Shown piece by piece: positions 31,992-43,362 of a stretch of DNA of 64,000 nt. Made by a program: the position numbers and the translations under genes. Below the pieces are notes generated by a model. It had not been told where the DNA came from. It saw nothing but the letters and a program-made list of their open reading frames with translations, and did not search any database. Source of the stretch: Micromonospora antibiotica (GTDB lineage: Bacteria > Actinomycetota > Actinomycetes > Mycobacteriales > Micromonosporaceae); contig NZ_JAGFWR010000009.1 in assembly GCF_017599305.1 (NCBI RefSeq), forward strand, positions 1 through 64,000, given 5' to 3'. Each line of letters begins with the position of its first letter. The stretch's first letter is position 1.

Positions 31992-33173
31992 TTGAGCCCC
32001 ATCCGCTCCGCGACCATCGTGGCGCTCGCATCGGCCGTGCTGGCCACCACGCTCACCGGCTGCTCGTTCGGCGCGACAGAGGAGGACGACAGCCCGATCA
32101 CGATCGCCGCCGATCTCGAACTCTCCGGCGTCGCCGCGCCGGTCGGCAAGGCGTACCAGCGCGCCCTGGATCTGAAGGTCGAGCAGTTGAACTCCTCCGG
32201 CGCCCTGGGCTCCCGGAAGATCAAACTGGTGGTCAAGGACAACCGGTCCGACGCCAACGAGTCGCTGCGCAACATCGGCGACTTCAGCAACGACTCCACG
32301 GTCAACGCCATCATCATGGGCGGCTGCAACGAATGCGCCGTCGGCGCCGCGCGCACCATCAACGAACGGAAGGTGCCGACGATCGCACTCGCGCCGTCGG
32401 GCGCGGTCGCCAGCCCCGTCCCCGAACGCCGGTACGTGTTCAAGCTCGCGCCGAACGCGGGCGACAGCGCCGCCGCGCTCACCGCCGAACTGCGGCGGCG
32501 CGGGATCACCGAGGTCGGCATCCTGCACAGCGACGACGACTACGGCCGCGAGGGACTGACCGCGCTGGAGGGCGAGTTCCGCAAGGTCGGCATCAAGCGG
32601 GTCCGCGCCGAGGCGGTACGCACCACCGACACCGAACTCGCCGCACCGGTTCGCCGGCTGGTCGACCGCGAGCCCACCGGGCTGGTCATCTGGACCCCGC
32701 CGGAGCAGGCCACCCTCGCCGCCACCGCCGCCGACCAGTCCGGTTACTCCGGGTCGCTCTTCCTCGACGCCGCCGCGGCCGGTGACCTCTTCCTGGGCGG
32801 CTCCGGCCGGGCCACCGAGCGGGCCACCCTGATCTTCACCCAGACCATGGTGATCGACGACGTCATCGCCACCACCCCGGCCAAGGCCGCCCGCCGGCAG
32901 TGGTTCCAGGACTACACGGCCCGGTTCGGCGGCTACAACGGCCTCTCGTCGTTCGCCGCCGACGCCGTCCAGCTGATCGCCGACTCGGCGGTACGGGCCG
33001 GCGGCCCGAGTGGCCGGGTCAACCGGGACGGCCTGCGGGACGTGCTGGAGACGTCCCAGCTGGACGGCCTGTCCGGGCCGATCCGGATGACCCCGGACAA
33101 CCACTCCGGGCTGATGCCGCAGGCGCTGACCACCCTGGTGGCCCGGGGCGGCCGGTGGCGGCTGGCGAGCTGA
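31992..33173 (+). CDS. ABC-type solute-binding lipoprotein, branched-chain amino acid/amide type
   Basis: 393 residues. TTG start with GGAGGA 5-7 nt upstream. The signal peptide ends in lipobox LTGC (Cys24), so the protein is membrane-anchored outside the cell. The body is a Leu/Ile/Val-binding type I periplasmic fold (ITIAADLELSGVAAPVG; VGILHSDDDYGREG). No permease or ATPase of that transporter class is in the window, so it may be an orphan receptor. Its place divergent from the conservon allows, but does not prove, a sensory role. A GTG at 31953 is a less likely start. Confidence 0.85.
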   Translation: MSPIRSATIVALASAVLATTLTGCSFGATEEDDSPITIAADLELSGVAAPVGKAYQRALDLKVEQLNSSGALGSRKIKLVVKDNRSDANESLRNIGDFSNDSTVNAIIMGGCNECAVGAARTINERKVPTIALAPSGAVASPVPERRYVFKLAPNAGDSAAALTAELRRRGITEVGILHSDDDYGREGLTALEGEFRKVGIKRVRAEAVRTTDTELAAPVRRLVDREPTGLVIWTPPEQATLAATAADQSGYSGSLFLDAAAAGDLFLGGSGRATERATLIFTQTMVIDDVIATTPAKAARRQWFQDYTARFGGYNGLSSFAADAVQLIADSAVRAGGPSGRVNRDGLRDVLETSQLDGLSGPIRMTPDNHSGLMPQALTTLVARGGRWRLAS

Positions 33174-33182
33174 CCGCCCCCG

Positions 33183-33221
33183 ACCGACGGGCCGGCCCCC
33201 GGGTGGGGCCGGCCCGTCGGT
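33183..33221. terminator. Bidirectional hairpin between convergent genes
   Basis: Perfect 17-bp arms 33183-33199 and 33205-33221 with a 5-nt loop, between the lipoprotein gene and the ABC permease gene. Confidence 0.72.
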
Positions 33222-33246
33222 GCTTCGGGTCGGGTGGCTGCGGGGG

Positions 33247-34116
33247 TCAGCGGGCCGAGGTGGTGGCCCGGACCCAGGGCAGGGCCAGCCGCTCGACCAG
33301 CGACAACGCCGAATAGAGCAGGATGCTCATCGCCGCGATCAGCACGATCGCCGCCCAGGCCGTGGCGGTGTCGCCGACCCCGTTGTACTGGAGGATCTGG
33401 TAGCCCAGGCCCGGCTTGTCGGAGTAGAACTCCCCGATCACCGCGCCGATCGCGGCCAGCGGCATCGCCACCTTCAGCCCGACGAAGATCTGCGGCAGGG
33501 CGGCCGGGAACCGCACCTTGCGGAACGACTGCCACCAGGAGGCGTTCAGCGACCGGGCCAGCTCGGCCAGGTCCGCCGGGGTGGTGGTCAGCCCGGTGGC
33601 GGTGGAGAGCACGATCGGAAAGAAGCAGAGCAGGAACACCATGGTCAGGATCGGCTTCGAACCCCAGCCGACCGAGACCACCAGCAGCGGCCCCAGCGCG
33701 ATCTTGGGCACCGCGTTGATCGCCACCAGCAGCGGGGCGAACATCCGCTCGGCCCGCCGGGAGGCGGCCAGCGCCATCCCGATCAGCACCCCGGCGACCG
33801 TCGACAGCAGGAAACCGAGGACCGTCATCAGGGTCGTCGTGCCCAGCGCCGGGAAGAGCACGTCCGCCGATACGGTCAGGGACGTCCAGACCGCCTGCGG
33901 TGGCGGCAGGGACGACGGGTGCACCAGGTGCAGCCCGGAGGTGACCACCCACCAGACGGCCACCGTGACCACCAGGCCGGCCAGCGGCAGGCCGACCGCC
34001 GCCGGGCGTACCCGGGACCAGGGTGACCGGGCGCGCGGTGGGGGCGCGGCCTGAACCGTGGGGGTCGGCGGTCCGGCCGACCCGGGTACGGGACGGGTCC
34101 GGATCGAGTCCGTCAC
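33247..34116 (-). CDS. ABC transporter permease, NitT/TauT (SsuC-like) type
   Basis: 289 residues. About six transmembrane helices after a 35-residue Pro-rich N-terminus; the EAA-type cytoplasmic loop is ELARSLNASWWQSFRKVRFPAALP. GTG 34116 was chosen because GGAGAGGAGG lies 5 nt upstream; the longer frame would add 26 residues. Lies downstream of the solute-binding gene (100-bp gap with a hairpin). Its ATPase is probably the divergent gene at 35508. Confidence 0.9.
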   Translation of the reverse strand: MTDSIRTRPVPGSAGPPTPTVQAAPPPRARSPWSRVRPAAVGLPLAGLVVTVAVWWVVTSGLHLVHPSSLPPPQAVWTSLTVSADVLFPALGTTTLMTVLGFLLSTVAGVLIGMALAASRRAERMFAPLLVAINAVPKIALGPLLVVSVGWGSKPILTMVFLLCFFPIVLSTATGLTTTPADLAELARSLNASWWQSFRKVRFPAALPQIFVGLKVAMPLAAIGAVIGEFYSDKPGLGYQILQYNGVGDTATAWAAIVLIAAMSILLYSALSLVERLALPWVRATTSAR

Positions 34117-34156
34117 AGGATCCTCCTCTCCTGCCGGCACGCTGGCCGGCACGCGA

Positions 34157-34200
34157 ACGGGGGTGCGCCCACCGGTCGTCCCGCTGGGTCGCACCCCCGT
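34157..34200 (-). terminator. Intra-operon hairpin between binding-protein and permease genes
   Basis: 11-bp perfect arms 34157-34167 and 34190-34200, 22-nt loop. It is placed where partial termination or mRNA stabilisation would give more binding protein than permease, a common ABC-operon arrangement. Confidence 0.5.
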
Positions 34201-34216
34201 GGCACCTCGGCGTCGA

Positions 34217-35245
34217 TCAGGCCTTCGGGACGAGGTTGAAGTCGATGATCTGGTCCGGGGTGATGTTCGACTTGAGCGCGCCGGCGCCCTGGAGGATCGC
34301 GATGCTCTTGGCGACCCGGTCGCTGTCCAGCGTGCCGATCGCGGTGCCGGAGTTGCTGGAACGCACGTAGCCGGCCATCAGCTGCAACTCGGCAGCGGCG
34401 GCGGCCGGGTTGGTGGTGTCCACGTTCTTCTTCAGGATCTCGGCCGCCTCCTGCGGGTTGGCCAGGGCGTACTCAAGGCCCTTGAGCAGCGCGGCGGTGA
34501 ACTTCTTCACCTTCTCCGGGTTCTCCTTGGCGATCTTGCTGGAGGTGATCAGCGCGTTGCCGTAGAGGTCCTGCATCACGTTGCTGTACGGCAGCACGAC
34601 GGGCTTCTTCTTGGTGACCGCCTCGACGGTCGGCTGACCGACGACGAACTGGCCGATGCCGTCGACCTGGCCGGAGGCCAGCGTGCCCATCAGGGTCTGC
34701 GCGTCACCGTTGACCCAGGTGACCTTGTTGTAGTCCACCCCGGCCATCCGGGCGTACGTCGGGAAGAGGTTGCGCACGACGGAGCCGGGGGTGTCCGCGA
34801 GCTTCTTGCCCTCCAGGTCCTTCGGCGTGGCGATGTTCTTGCCCTCGACCGAGACGATGGCGGCCATGGTGCGCTGCTGGATCGCGGCGACCGCCACGAA
34901 GTCCTTGGCCACCCCGTTGCCGACCTGGAGCAGGCCGCCGGTCAGGTCGATCGGACCGAAGTCGGCCTGGCCGCCGACGATGGTCTGGATGACCGCGCCG
35001 GTGCCCTGACCGGGCTTGATCTCCACCTCGAAGCCGGCCTCCTTGAAGAAGCCCTTGTCCTTCGCCACCCAGGCGTACGAGTCGCGACCGAAGTTGCCGA
35101 ACGAGGTGAGGTAGGTCACCTTCTCCAGCGACTTGCCGTCGCCGGTCTTTGCGTCCGCCGAGTCGGACCCGCCACTGCAGGCGGATACCAGAGCGAGGGC
35201 GGTGGCCAGGGTGGCCGCGGCGACCGTGCGGGTCAGCCTTGTCAT
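34217..35245 (-). CDS. ABC solute-binding lipoprotein, NMT1/THI5-like (NitT/TauT class)
   Basis: 342 residues. Lipobox LVSAC (Cys23). The body has VTYLTSFGNFGRDSYAWVAKDKGFF, seen as YLTSFGNFG and VAKDKGFF, and GGQADFG, which are typical of NMT1/THI5 and SsuA-like binding proteins. Possible ligands include sulfonates, pyrimidines or other small organics; the ligand cannot be read from sequence. ATG 35245 begins the signal peptide; the longer frame is intergenic. AAGGA is about 12 nt upstream, rather far. Confidence 0.9.
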   Translation of the reverse strand: MTRLTRTVAAATLATALALVSACSGGSDSADAKTGDGKSLEKVTYLTSFGNFGRDSYAWVAKDKGFFKEAGFEVEIKPGQGTGAVIQTIVGGQADFGPIDLTGGLLQVGNGVAKDFVAVAAIQQRTMAAIVSVEGKNIATPKDLEGKKLADTPGSVVRNLFPTYARMAGVDYNKVTWVNGDAQTLMGTLASGQVDGIGQFVVGQPTVEAVTKKKPVVLPYSNVMQDLYGNALITSSKIAKENPEKVKKFTAALLKGLEYALANPQEAAEILKKNVDTTNPAAAAAELQLMAGYVRSSNSGTAIGTLDSDRVAKSIAILQGAGALKSNITPDQIIDFNLVPKA

Positions 35246-35507
35246 CTGTGCACCATGTCCTTTCCGACCGGGCGGTGTGCCCGGAGGGGGTTGTCGTTCC
35301 GGCGGGACGGCGTGAGGGGGCGCCGACGCAGCCGTCGTGAAGGGACTCTTCGCTGGCACAGCGTACGAGACACTTACCGTCACCACACCAGGCGGATCGG
35401 GTTGCGGAACGGAAACAACTCGACTCCACCCCGGACGGTGAGCGGCCGGCACGCTGGGGATATCCTTGTCGGATTCCTGACCGCCGACTCAGGGGAGACC
35501 GACGGCG

Positions 35508-36293
35508 ATGATCAGACTGTCCGATGTGTCGCGTACCTTCGACGGCCGTTCCGGGCGGGTGGAGGCGCTGCGCGGGATCGACCTCGACGTGGCCGAGGGC
35601 GAGTTCGTCGCCGTGCTCGGCCGCTCCGGCTGCGGCAAGTCCACTCTACTCAGGATGATCGCCGGGTTGCTGCCCGTCAGCAGCGGCGAGATCACCGTCG
35701 CCGGCAGCCCGATCACCCGGCCCCGCCGGGACGTCGCGATGCTCTTCCAGAAACCCGCCCTGCTCCCCTGGCGCACGGTGCTCGACAACGTGCTGCTGCC
35801 GGCCGAGATCTTCGGCTGGAGCCGCGCCAAGCACCGCGAACGCGCCCGCCAACTGCTGGAACTCTCCGGCCTGGCCGGCTTCGAGAAGCGGTTGCCGCAC
35901 GAACTCTCCGGTGGCATGCAGCAGCGGGTGTCGCTGTGCCGGTCGCTGATCGGCGAACCCCGGGTGATGCTGATGGACGAGCCCTTCTCCGCCCTGGACG
36001 CGCTCACCCGGGAGGAACTCTCCGGCGAACTGCAACGGGTGCACATGGAGACCGGGGCGACCGTCGTCTTCGTCACCCACTCCATCGACGAAGCGGTGCT
36101 GCTCGCCGACCGGGTGGTCGTGCTCAGCCCCCGCCCCGGGCGGATCCGCAAGATCGTCGACGTGGACATCCCCCGGCCCCGCACCCTCGGCCGCAACGCC
36201 CACCTGGCCGATGTCGCCCGGGTCAGCGCCGACCTGCACGAACTGCTGATGGAACGGGAGACACCGGCGACCGCCGGGGTGGAGGGACGATGA
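35508..36293 (+). CDS. ABC transporter ATP-binding protein, SsuB/TauB type
   Basis: 261 residues. Walker A GRSGCGKST at 39-46, Q-loop FQKPALLPW, signature LSGGMQQR, Walker B VMLMDEPFSALD, and H-loop THS. Complete. It is divergent from the binding protein and permease of the same transporter class and leads an operon with an LLM oxidoreductase and a cupin. ATG with GGGAG about 9 nt upstream. Confidence 0.92.
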   Translation: MIRLSDVSRTFDGRSGRVEALRGIDLDVAEGEFVAVLGRSGCGKSTLLRMIAGLLPVSSGEITVAGSPITRPRRDVAMLFQKPALLPWRTVLDNVLLPAEIFGWSRAKHRERARQLLELSGLAGFEKRLPHELSGGMQQRVSLCRSLIGEPRVMLMDEPFSALDALTREELSGELQRVHMETGATVVFVTHSIDEAVLLADRVVVLSPRPGRIRKIVDVDIPRPRTLGRNAHLADVARVSADLHELLMERETPATAGVEGR

Positions 36294-37246
36294 CCGTGCG
36301 AGTGGCGATCTTCACCGAGCCGCACCGGGGCGCCAGCTACGACGACCAGCTCCGGTTCGCCCAGCTCTGCGAGGCCGGCGGCTTCGACGGGTTCCTCCGG
36401 GCCGACCACTACCGGGCGATGGGCGACGAACCCGGGCTGCCCGGCCCCACCGACGCCTGGCTGACCCTGGCCGCACTCGCCCGCGAAACCTCCCGCATCC
36501 GGCTCGGCACCCTGGTCACCTCGGCCACCTTCCGGCTGCCCGGCCCGCTGGCCGTGATGGTCGCCCAGGTCGACCAGATGAGCGGCGGCCGGGTCGAGCT
36601 GGGCATCGGCGCCGGCTGGTACGAACGGGAACACACCGCGTACGGCATCCCCTTCCCCAAGGTCGGCGAACGCTTCGACCGGCTCGCCGAGCAGCTGGAG
36701 ATCGTCACCGGGCTGTGGCGCACCCCGGTCGGCGAGACCTACAGCTGGGCCGGCGAGCACTACCAGCTCGTCGAAGCCCCGGCCCTACCCAAGCCGGTCC
36801 AACAGCCCGGCCCGCCGATCATCATCGGCGGCCGGGGCCCGAAACGCACCCCCGACCTCGCCGCCCGGTACGCCGACGAGTTCAACATGCCGTTCAAGTC
36901 GGTCGAGGAGACCGCCGAGGCGTACGACCGGGTACGGGAGGCGTGCGACCGGACCGGCCGGACCGGGTCGGGACGGGCACCGCTGGTGCTCTCCGCCGGG
37001 ATCGTGGTGGCGATCGGGCGTACCGACGCCGAAGCCCAGCGCCGGGCCGCACCGCTGCACGTCAAGAGCGCCCTGCCGCCGGAGGACCCGGTGGTCGGCT
37101 CCCCCGCCCAACTGGTCGACCGGATCGGCGAGTTCGCCGCGATCGGGGCCACCCGGGTCCACCTGCGGTTGATCGAACTCGACGACCTCGACCACCTGGA
37201 GCTCATCGCCGCCGAGGTGCTCCCCCAACTGGACGGAACCCGATGA
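36290..37246 (+). CDS. LLM-class (luciferase-like, probably F420-dependent) oxidoreductase
   Basis: 318 residues. TIM-barrel luciferase-like family: FTEPHRGASYDDQLRFAQLC start, DHYRAMG, RIRLGTLVTSATFR, and GRVELGIGAGWYEREH near 100-115, the hallmark of actinobacterial F420-dependent members. FMN use is not excluded. ATGA overlap with the ATPase gene and with the cupin gene suggests it acts on whatever the transporter imports. Confidence 0.88.
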   Translation: MTVRVAIFTEPHRGASYDDQLRFAQLCEAGGFDGFLRADHYRAMGDEPGLPGPTDAWLTLAALARETSRIRLGTLVTSATFRLPGPLAVMVAQVDQMSGGRVELGIGAGWYEREHTAYGIPFPKVGERFDRLAEQLEIVTGLWRTPVGETYSWAGEHYQLVEAPALPKPVQQPGPPIIIGGRGPKRTPDLAARYADEFNMPFKSVEETAEAYDRVREACDRTGRTGSGRAPLVLSAGIVVAIGRTDAEAQRRAAPLHVKSALPPEDPVVGSPAQLVDRIGEFAAIGATRVHLRLIELDDLDHLELIAAEVLPQLDGTR

Positions 37247-37551
37247 CCGACGTGACCCACGACCTCGAACTCGGCCCGGTCGGCCAGGAGATCGTCTTCG
37301 AGAACGACCGGGTCCGGGTGTGGCACATCCGGCTCGCCCCGGGTGAGCGGCAGCCGCTGCACCGGCACGACCACCCGTACCTGGTGGTGGCGATCGAGGG
37401 CGCGAAGAACGTGGTGCAGACGATCGACGGGACCAGGATCGACGCCGACGAGCCCACCGGCGGGGTGGTCTACCGGGACCCGGGTGCCGTCCACATGCTC
37501 ACCAATGTCGGGGACACGACCTACCTGGCCCGCCTGGTGGAACTCAAGTAG
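37243..37551 (+). CDS. Small cupin-domain protein
   Basis: 102 residues, one cupin barrel. Metal-ligand region PLHRHDHPYLVVAIEG gives two His and an acidic position; the second motif GAVHMLTN supplies a third His. Could be a dioxygenase, isomerase or ligand-binding protein. ATGA overlap with the LLM gene; last gene of the three-gene operon. Confidence 0.85.
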   Translation: MTDVTHDLELGPVGQEIVFENDRVRVWHIRLAPGERQPLHRHDHPYLVVAIEGAKNVVQTIDGTRIDADEPTGGVVYRDPGAVHMLTNVGDTTYLARLVELK

Positions 37552-37624
37552 TCGCTGGTAGCGCTTGGGTAACAGCTGGTCCCGGCCGCGCCGCGCCACA
37601 GTGGCGATCGGGCGCACCGGGCCG

Positions 37625-37630
37625 TAACGT
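37625..37630 (+). promoter_or_regulatory. Leaderless -10 box for the repeat-tailed membrane protein
   Basis: TAACGT, 7-nt spacer, ATG 37638. An earlier in-frame ATG at 37629 would overlap this box and is disfavoured. Confidence 0.6.
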
Positions 37631-37637
37631 GCGCGAC

Positions 37638-40082
37638 ATGGCCTTTCGGACGTGGGGCAAACTGCTGCTCACCGCACTCGGGGTGAGCATGTTGGCCGGG
37701 GCCGGCCAGCTCGGCATCGCGTACGGCTTCGGCATCGTCCGACTCACCGGCGACTTCACCGACGTCAACCGGTGGCCGGCCCAGCTCGCCTGGGTGGGCT
37801 GGTTCGCGGTGACCGCCGCCGTGGTCGGCGCGGTCCTCACCGGCCGGCTCGTCCGCCGTGAAGGGCTGCCGCAGGACACCCCCTTACAGCTGGCGATCTC
37901 CGGGGCCGCCGCGCTCGGCGCGCTGGTCGTCGCCCCGCTGTGCATGCAACCCGCCCGGGCCGCCGAGCTGAGCGCCGTCGACCCGGTCTGGGCGGTCGGC
38001 ATCTGCGCGGTCGCCGGGGCGGTGGTCGGTGCGGCTGCCGCCTCGGCCGTCCTGCTGCGCCCCCCGCTGGGCTGGAACGTCGCCCTGATGGGCGGGGCGG
38101 TCTGGCTGGTCGCGCTCGTCTCGGCCGCACCGGGCGTGCTCTCCACCGACCCGCTGCACACCGTACGCCTGGGGGTACTGGAGCCGGCCTGGCTCGGCCC
38201 GGACCGGGCGCCGTGGCTGGCGATGCTGCTGCTGCCCGTGGTCGCACTCGTTGCCGGGGCGGTGACCGGTGGACTGGCCCGGCGGCGGGGGCACGTCCCG
38301 CTCATCGGCGGGGCCGCCGGGGCGGCCGGCCCGGTGCTGCTCGCCTTCGCCTACCTCACCGCCGGGCCGGGCGACCCGGTGGACCGCTACCAACTCGCCC
38401 CCTACTACGCCGCGGTGATCGCGGTCGCCACCGGTGCGCTCGGCTCGGTCGCCGCCACGCTGCTGCGTTGGCCGCTGCTGCCCGCCCGACCGGCCGCCGG
38501 CACCGCCGACGACGCCGACGACGCGGCGATCGAGCCGACCGACATCCTCGCGCCCCTGCCCACCGCCCCCGACCCGCCCCGGCCCGACCCGACCGGGGCG
38601 GTCTCCCCGGCAACCGGCCCGACCGGGACCGGCACCACGACCGGGGCCGGCAGCACGACCGGGGCCGGCAGCACGACCGGGACACGCAGCACGACCGGGA
38701 TCGGCAGCGCGGCCGGAACCGGCTCGGACGAGGCGGTCACCGTGGAGCTGAGCGCCGCCGCACGGGCCTTCGACCCCGAGCCGCCGGGCGTCGGCCGCAC
38801 CCCCGCCCACTGGGACTGGCCGGATCCCGCCGCTACCGTCACCGACCGGCCGGCGACCCGCCCCGCCCCGACCCTGGGCGGACCGTCCCGGATCGGCTCG
38901 ACCCCGACCAGGCCGATCCCGACCGAGCCGACCCCGACCGGGCCCGCCCAGAGCAGGGTGACCCCGACCGGGCCGGCTCGGACCGAACCGACGCTGACCG
39001 AGGAGACGTCGAGCGAGCCGACTCGGGCCGGAGCGGCTCCGGGCCGGCTGACACAGACCGGGCCGACTCCGACCGAGCCGCCCCGGGTCGAACCGGCCAG
39101 GATCGAACCGGCCAGGATCGAACCGCCCAGGATCGAACCGCCCAGGGTCGAGCCGGCCCAGGTCGAACCGGCCCCCGCCAGGTCGACGCGGGCCGAGACC
39201 AGCCAGACCGCACCCACCGCGGCGAAGCAGCGCAAGGCGACCGGACCGGCCACGGGAGACGAATCCGAAGCCGCGCCCAGGCCACGGGCGAAGCGGACCA
39301 GCCGGACCCGTCCCGCCGCCGTCGTCCCGGTGGCCGAGACCGGTCAGCAAGCGCCCGATCCAGCCACCCGCGGCGGCAGCGCGGAGACGGACCGACCGGC
39401 CGTCACCGAACCCCGCCACACCCGGCCTGCCAGCGGTGGGCTGGAAAGCACCGGGCCGCAGCCCACCCGACAGGGCCGCAGCGGGACGGGCAGCACTGCG
39501 TCCGACCGCCCGGGTGTCGCCGGGCCGGGCGGTGCCCGTCCCGATGCGACGGCCGCCGAAGCGGGCCCGGCGAGGGCCGGAACGCGGCACGTCCCACCGG
39601 ACGGTGTCGAAAGCATGCCGCGCCCCCGCCACCAACTACCAGACCTCAGCGGTACGGGTGGCGCGGCCGGCTCCCCCCGCCCGGAACCAGCCCGGGCCTC
39701 CCTGCCGTTTCCCGAACCGGACACCACCGAGCGCACGGAGCCCCCGGGGCCGGTCAGCCTCCGGTGGGAAGGAGACAGCTCCCGCAGCACCGCGCCGGTG
39801 GACGACACCTCCCCCGGTGCGGCTCCCGCCGGCCCAACTCCGAGCGGCGGCGACGGTCAGCAGCCAGCCGGCCGGGCCAAGGGCCGACGCGGACTGTTCC
39901 GACGGAACCGGTCACCCGAGGGTGAGTCGGCAGGCGATCCTCCCGCGGAGCCGGCGACGGCCGACGACGAGTACGTCGACTGGGTCGCCGGCCTGAGCAA
40001 GCCCCTCGCCGATAACGAACCGGAACGGGAGAGCGGCCGCCGCTCCCTACGCACCACCGGCCGCCACCACCACCACGACTAA
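37638..40082 (+). CDS. Polytopic membrane protein with a long Pro/Thr-rich repetitive tail
   Basis: 814 residues. Residues 1-about 290 contain roughly six to eight hydrophobic segments. The following 500 residues are low-complexity, Pro/Thr/Arg/Glu-rich, with an 18-bp repeat array (TGAGST hexapeptides) and a 15-bp array (RIEPA/RVEPA pentapeptides). The C-terminus is compact and acidic, ending in HHHHD. No catalytic motif was recognised. Leaderless promoter. A cytoplasmic disordered tail is likely, but topology is not certain. Confidence 0.8.
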   Translation: MAFRTWGKLLLTALGVSMLAGAGQLGIAYGFGIVRLTGDFTDVNRWPAQLAWVGWFAVTAAVVGAVLTGRLVRREGLPQDTPLQLAISGAAALGALVVAPLCMQPARAAELSAVDPVWAVGICAVAGAVVGAAAASAVLLRPPLGWNVALMGGAVWLVALVSAAPGVLSTDPLHTVRLGVLEPAWLGPDRAPWLAMLLLPVVALVAGAVTGGLARRRGHVPLIGGAAGAAGPVLLAFAYLTAGPGDPVDRYQLAPYYAAVIAVATGALGSVAATLLRWPLLPARPAAGTADDADDAAIEPTDILAPLPTAPDPPRPDPTGAVSPATGPTGTGTTTGAGSTTGAGSTTGTRSTTGIGSAAGTGSDEAVTVELSAAARAFDPEPPGVGRTPAHWDWPDPAATVTDRPATRPAPTLGGPSRIGSTPTRPIPTEPTPTGPAQSRVTPTGPARTEPTLTEETSSEPTRAGAAPGRLTQTGPTPTEPPRVEPARIEPARIEPPRIEPPRVEPAQVEPAPARSTRAETSQTAPTAAKQRKATGPATGDESEAAPRPRAKRTSRTRPAAVVPVAETGQQAPDPATRGGSAETDRPAVTEPRHTRPASGGLESTGPQPTRQGRSGTGSTASDRPGVAGPGGARPDATAAEAGPARAGTRHVPPDGVESMPRPRHQLPDLSGTGGAAGSPRPEPARASLPFPEPDTTERTEPPGPVSLRWEGDSSRSTAPVDDTSPGAAPAGPTPSGGDGQQPAGRAKGRRGLFRRNRSPEGESAGDPPAEPATADDEYVDWVAGLSKPLADNEPERESGRRSLRTTGRHHHHD
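38623..38712. repeat. 18-bp in-frame tandem repeat, five units
   Basis: Units start at 38623, 38641, 38659, 38677 and 38695. The second and third are identical (CCGGGGCCGGCAGCACGA); the others are diverged. Encodes Thr/Gly/Ser hexapeptides in the membrane protein's tail. Confidence 0.85.
39086..39175. repeat. 15-bp in-frame tandem repeat, six units
   Basis: TCGAACCG or TCGAGCCG recurs at 39088, 39103, 39118, 39133, 39148 and 39163. Encodes (R/Q)(I/V)EP(A/P) pentapeptides in the same tail. Confidence 0.82.
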
Positions 40083-40127
40083 CCCCCCTCACCCCGCCCC
40101 ACCCCCACCCCGCCCCGCCTCACCCCC

Positions 40128-40197
40128 GCCCCGGTGATCAAGAGGTTTACGTCAAGTTCCGGCCGTCCCGTGACGCAAACTTCTTGATCACCGGGGC
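40128..40197. terminator. Large 27-bp palindrome flanked by C- and G-tracts, between convergent genes
   Basis: Arms 40128-40154 and 40171-40197 pair over 27 bp with two mismatches, around a 16-nt loop. The core GGTGATCAAGA is much more AT-rich than its flanks. To the left lie C-rich tracts (about 40083-40127) and to the right G-runs (about 40196-40258, many runs of four or five G). It sits between the membrane protein and thiC stops, so bidirectional termination is likely. The G-runs could form quadruplexes, and the palindrome may be a dispersed element. Confidence 0.6.
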
Positions 40198-40256
40198 CGG
40201 GGGCAGGGGGCGGGGCGGGGCGGGGGCAGGGGGCGGGGCGGAGACGGGGGCGGGGG

Positions 40257-41849
<1,593 letters not shown>

Positions 41850-41866
41850 GACAGCCTCCCTGTTGG

Positions 41867-42651
<785 letters not shown>

Positions 42652-42655
<4 letters not shown>

Positions 42656-43362
42656 GTCGTCTCCTCGGGCCACGTGTCGCTGATCGGGGTGCGGTCCGTC
42701 GGGCGCGGGGCGAAGACACCGGTGAGGGTCGCGGCGACCTCGGTCGGGTCGGCGGCCCGCATGATCGCGCCGAGCACCGCCACCCCGACCGCACCCGCCT
42801 CGACACAGGCCGTCACCTGCTGCGGCGTCTCGATACCGCCCAGGGCGAGGACGGGCACCGGGCTGAGCCGGACCAGCCGGCGAAGCCCGTCCGGGTGCAG
42901 GGGTGGGCCGTAGCCGGGTTTGCTGCGGGTGGTCCAGACCGGCGAGAGCGTCACGTAGTGCTCGGTGCTGAGCCGGGCCAGCTCGGCCGGGTCGTGACAG
43001 GACCGACCGACGAGCCGCACGGTCGGCGGCGGGTACGGCCCGGCTGCTGCCAGATGCACCGCCCCACCGGCACCACCCGGGTCCGGGCCGGGCGGGTCGG
43101 AGCCGTCGGAGCCGTCGTCGAGCGGGTCGGGGCCGGCGACGATCAGGGTGCCGCCGGTCCCGGCCAGGACGGCCCGCAGGTCGACGGCGATCGCCGCCCG
43201 TTCGGCGCGGGGCAGGTCTCTCTCCCGCAGCACCACCCACCGCACCCCACCGCGTACCGCCCCCGCGACCACATCGACGAGGTCGCCGCGTGCCGCCCGC
43301 CGGTCGGTCAGCAGCACCACCCCGGCCGGCCGGAGGAGGGGTGGGGCGGTCGGGCGGGTCAC
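42652..43362 (-). CDS. Second ThiE-like / TenI-type TIM-barrel protein
   Basis: 236 residues. Resembles thiamine-phosphate synthase: VVLLTDRRAARGDLVDVVAGA at the start, WVVLRERDL, VRLVGRSCHD and VLALGGIETPQQV. The diphosphate-binding motifs are weaker than in the operon's other ThiE, and a Gly/Asp/Pro insertion lies near 95-112. TenI-type thiazole tautomerase is at least as likely as synthase. GTG overlaps the thiG stop (GTGA). Confidence 0.8.

Noticed and set aside
35401..35416. GlnR-like half-site (GTTGC-N6-GAAAC) before the ABC ATPase
   Set aside because: Only one half matches and the adjacent a/b elements are poor; no independent nitrogen link.
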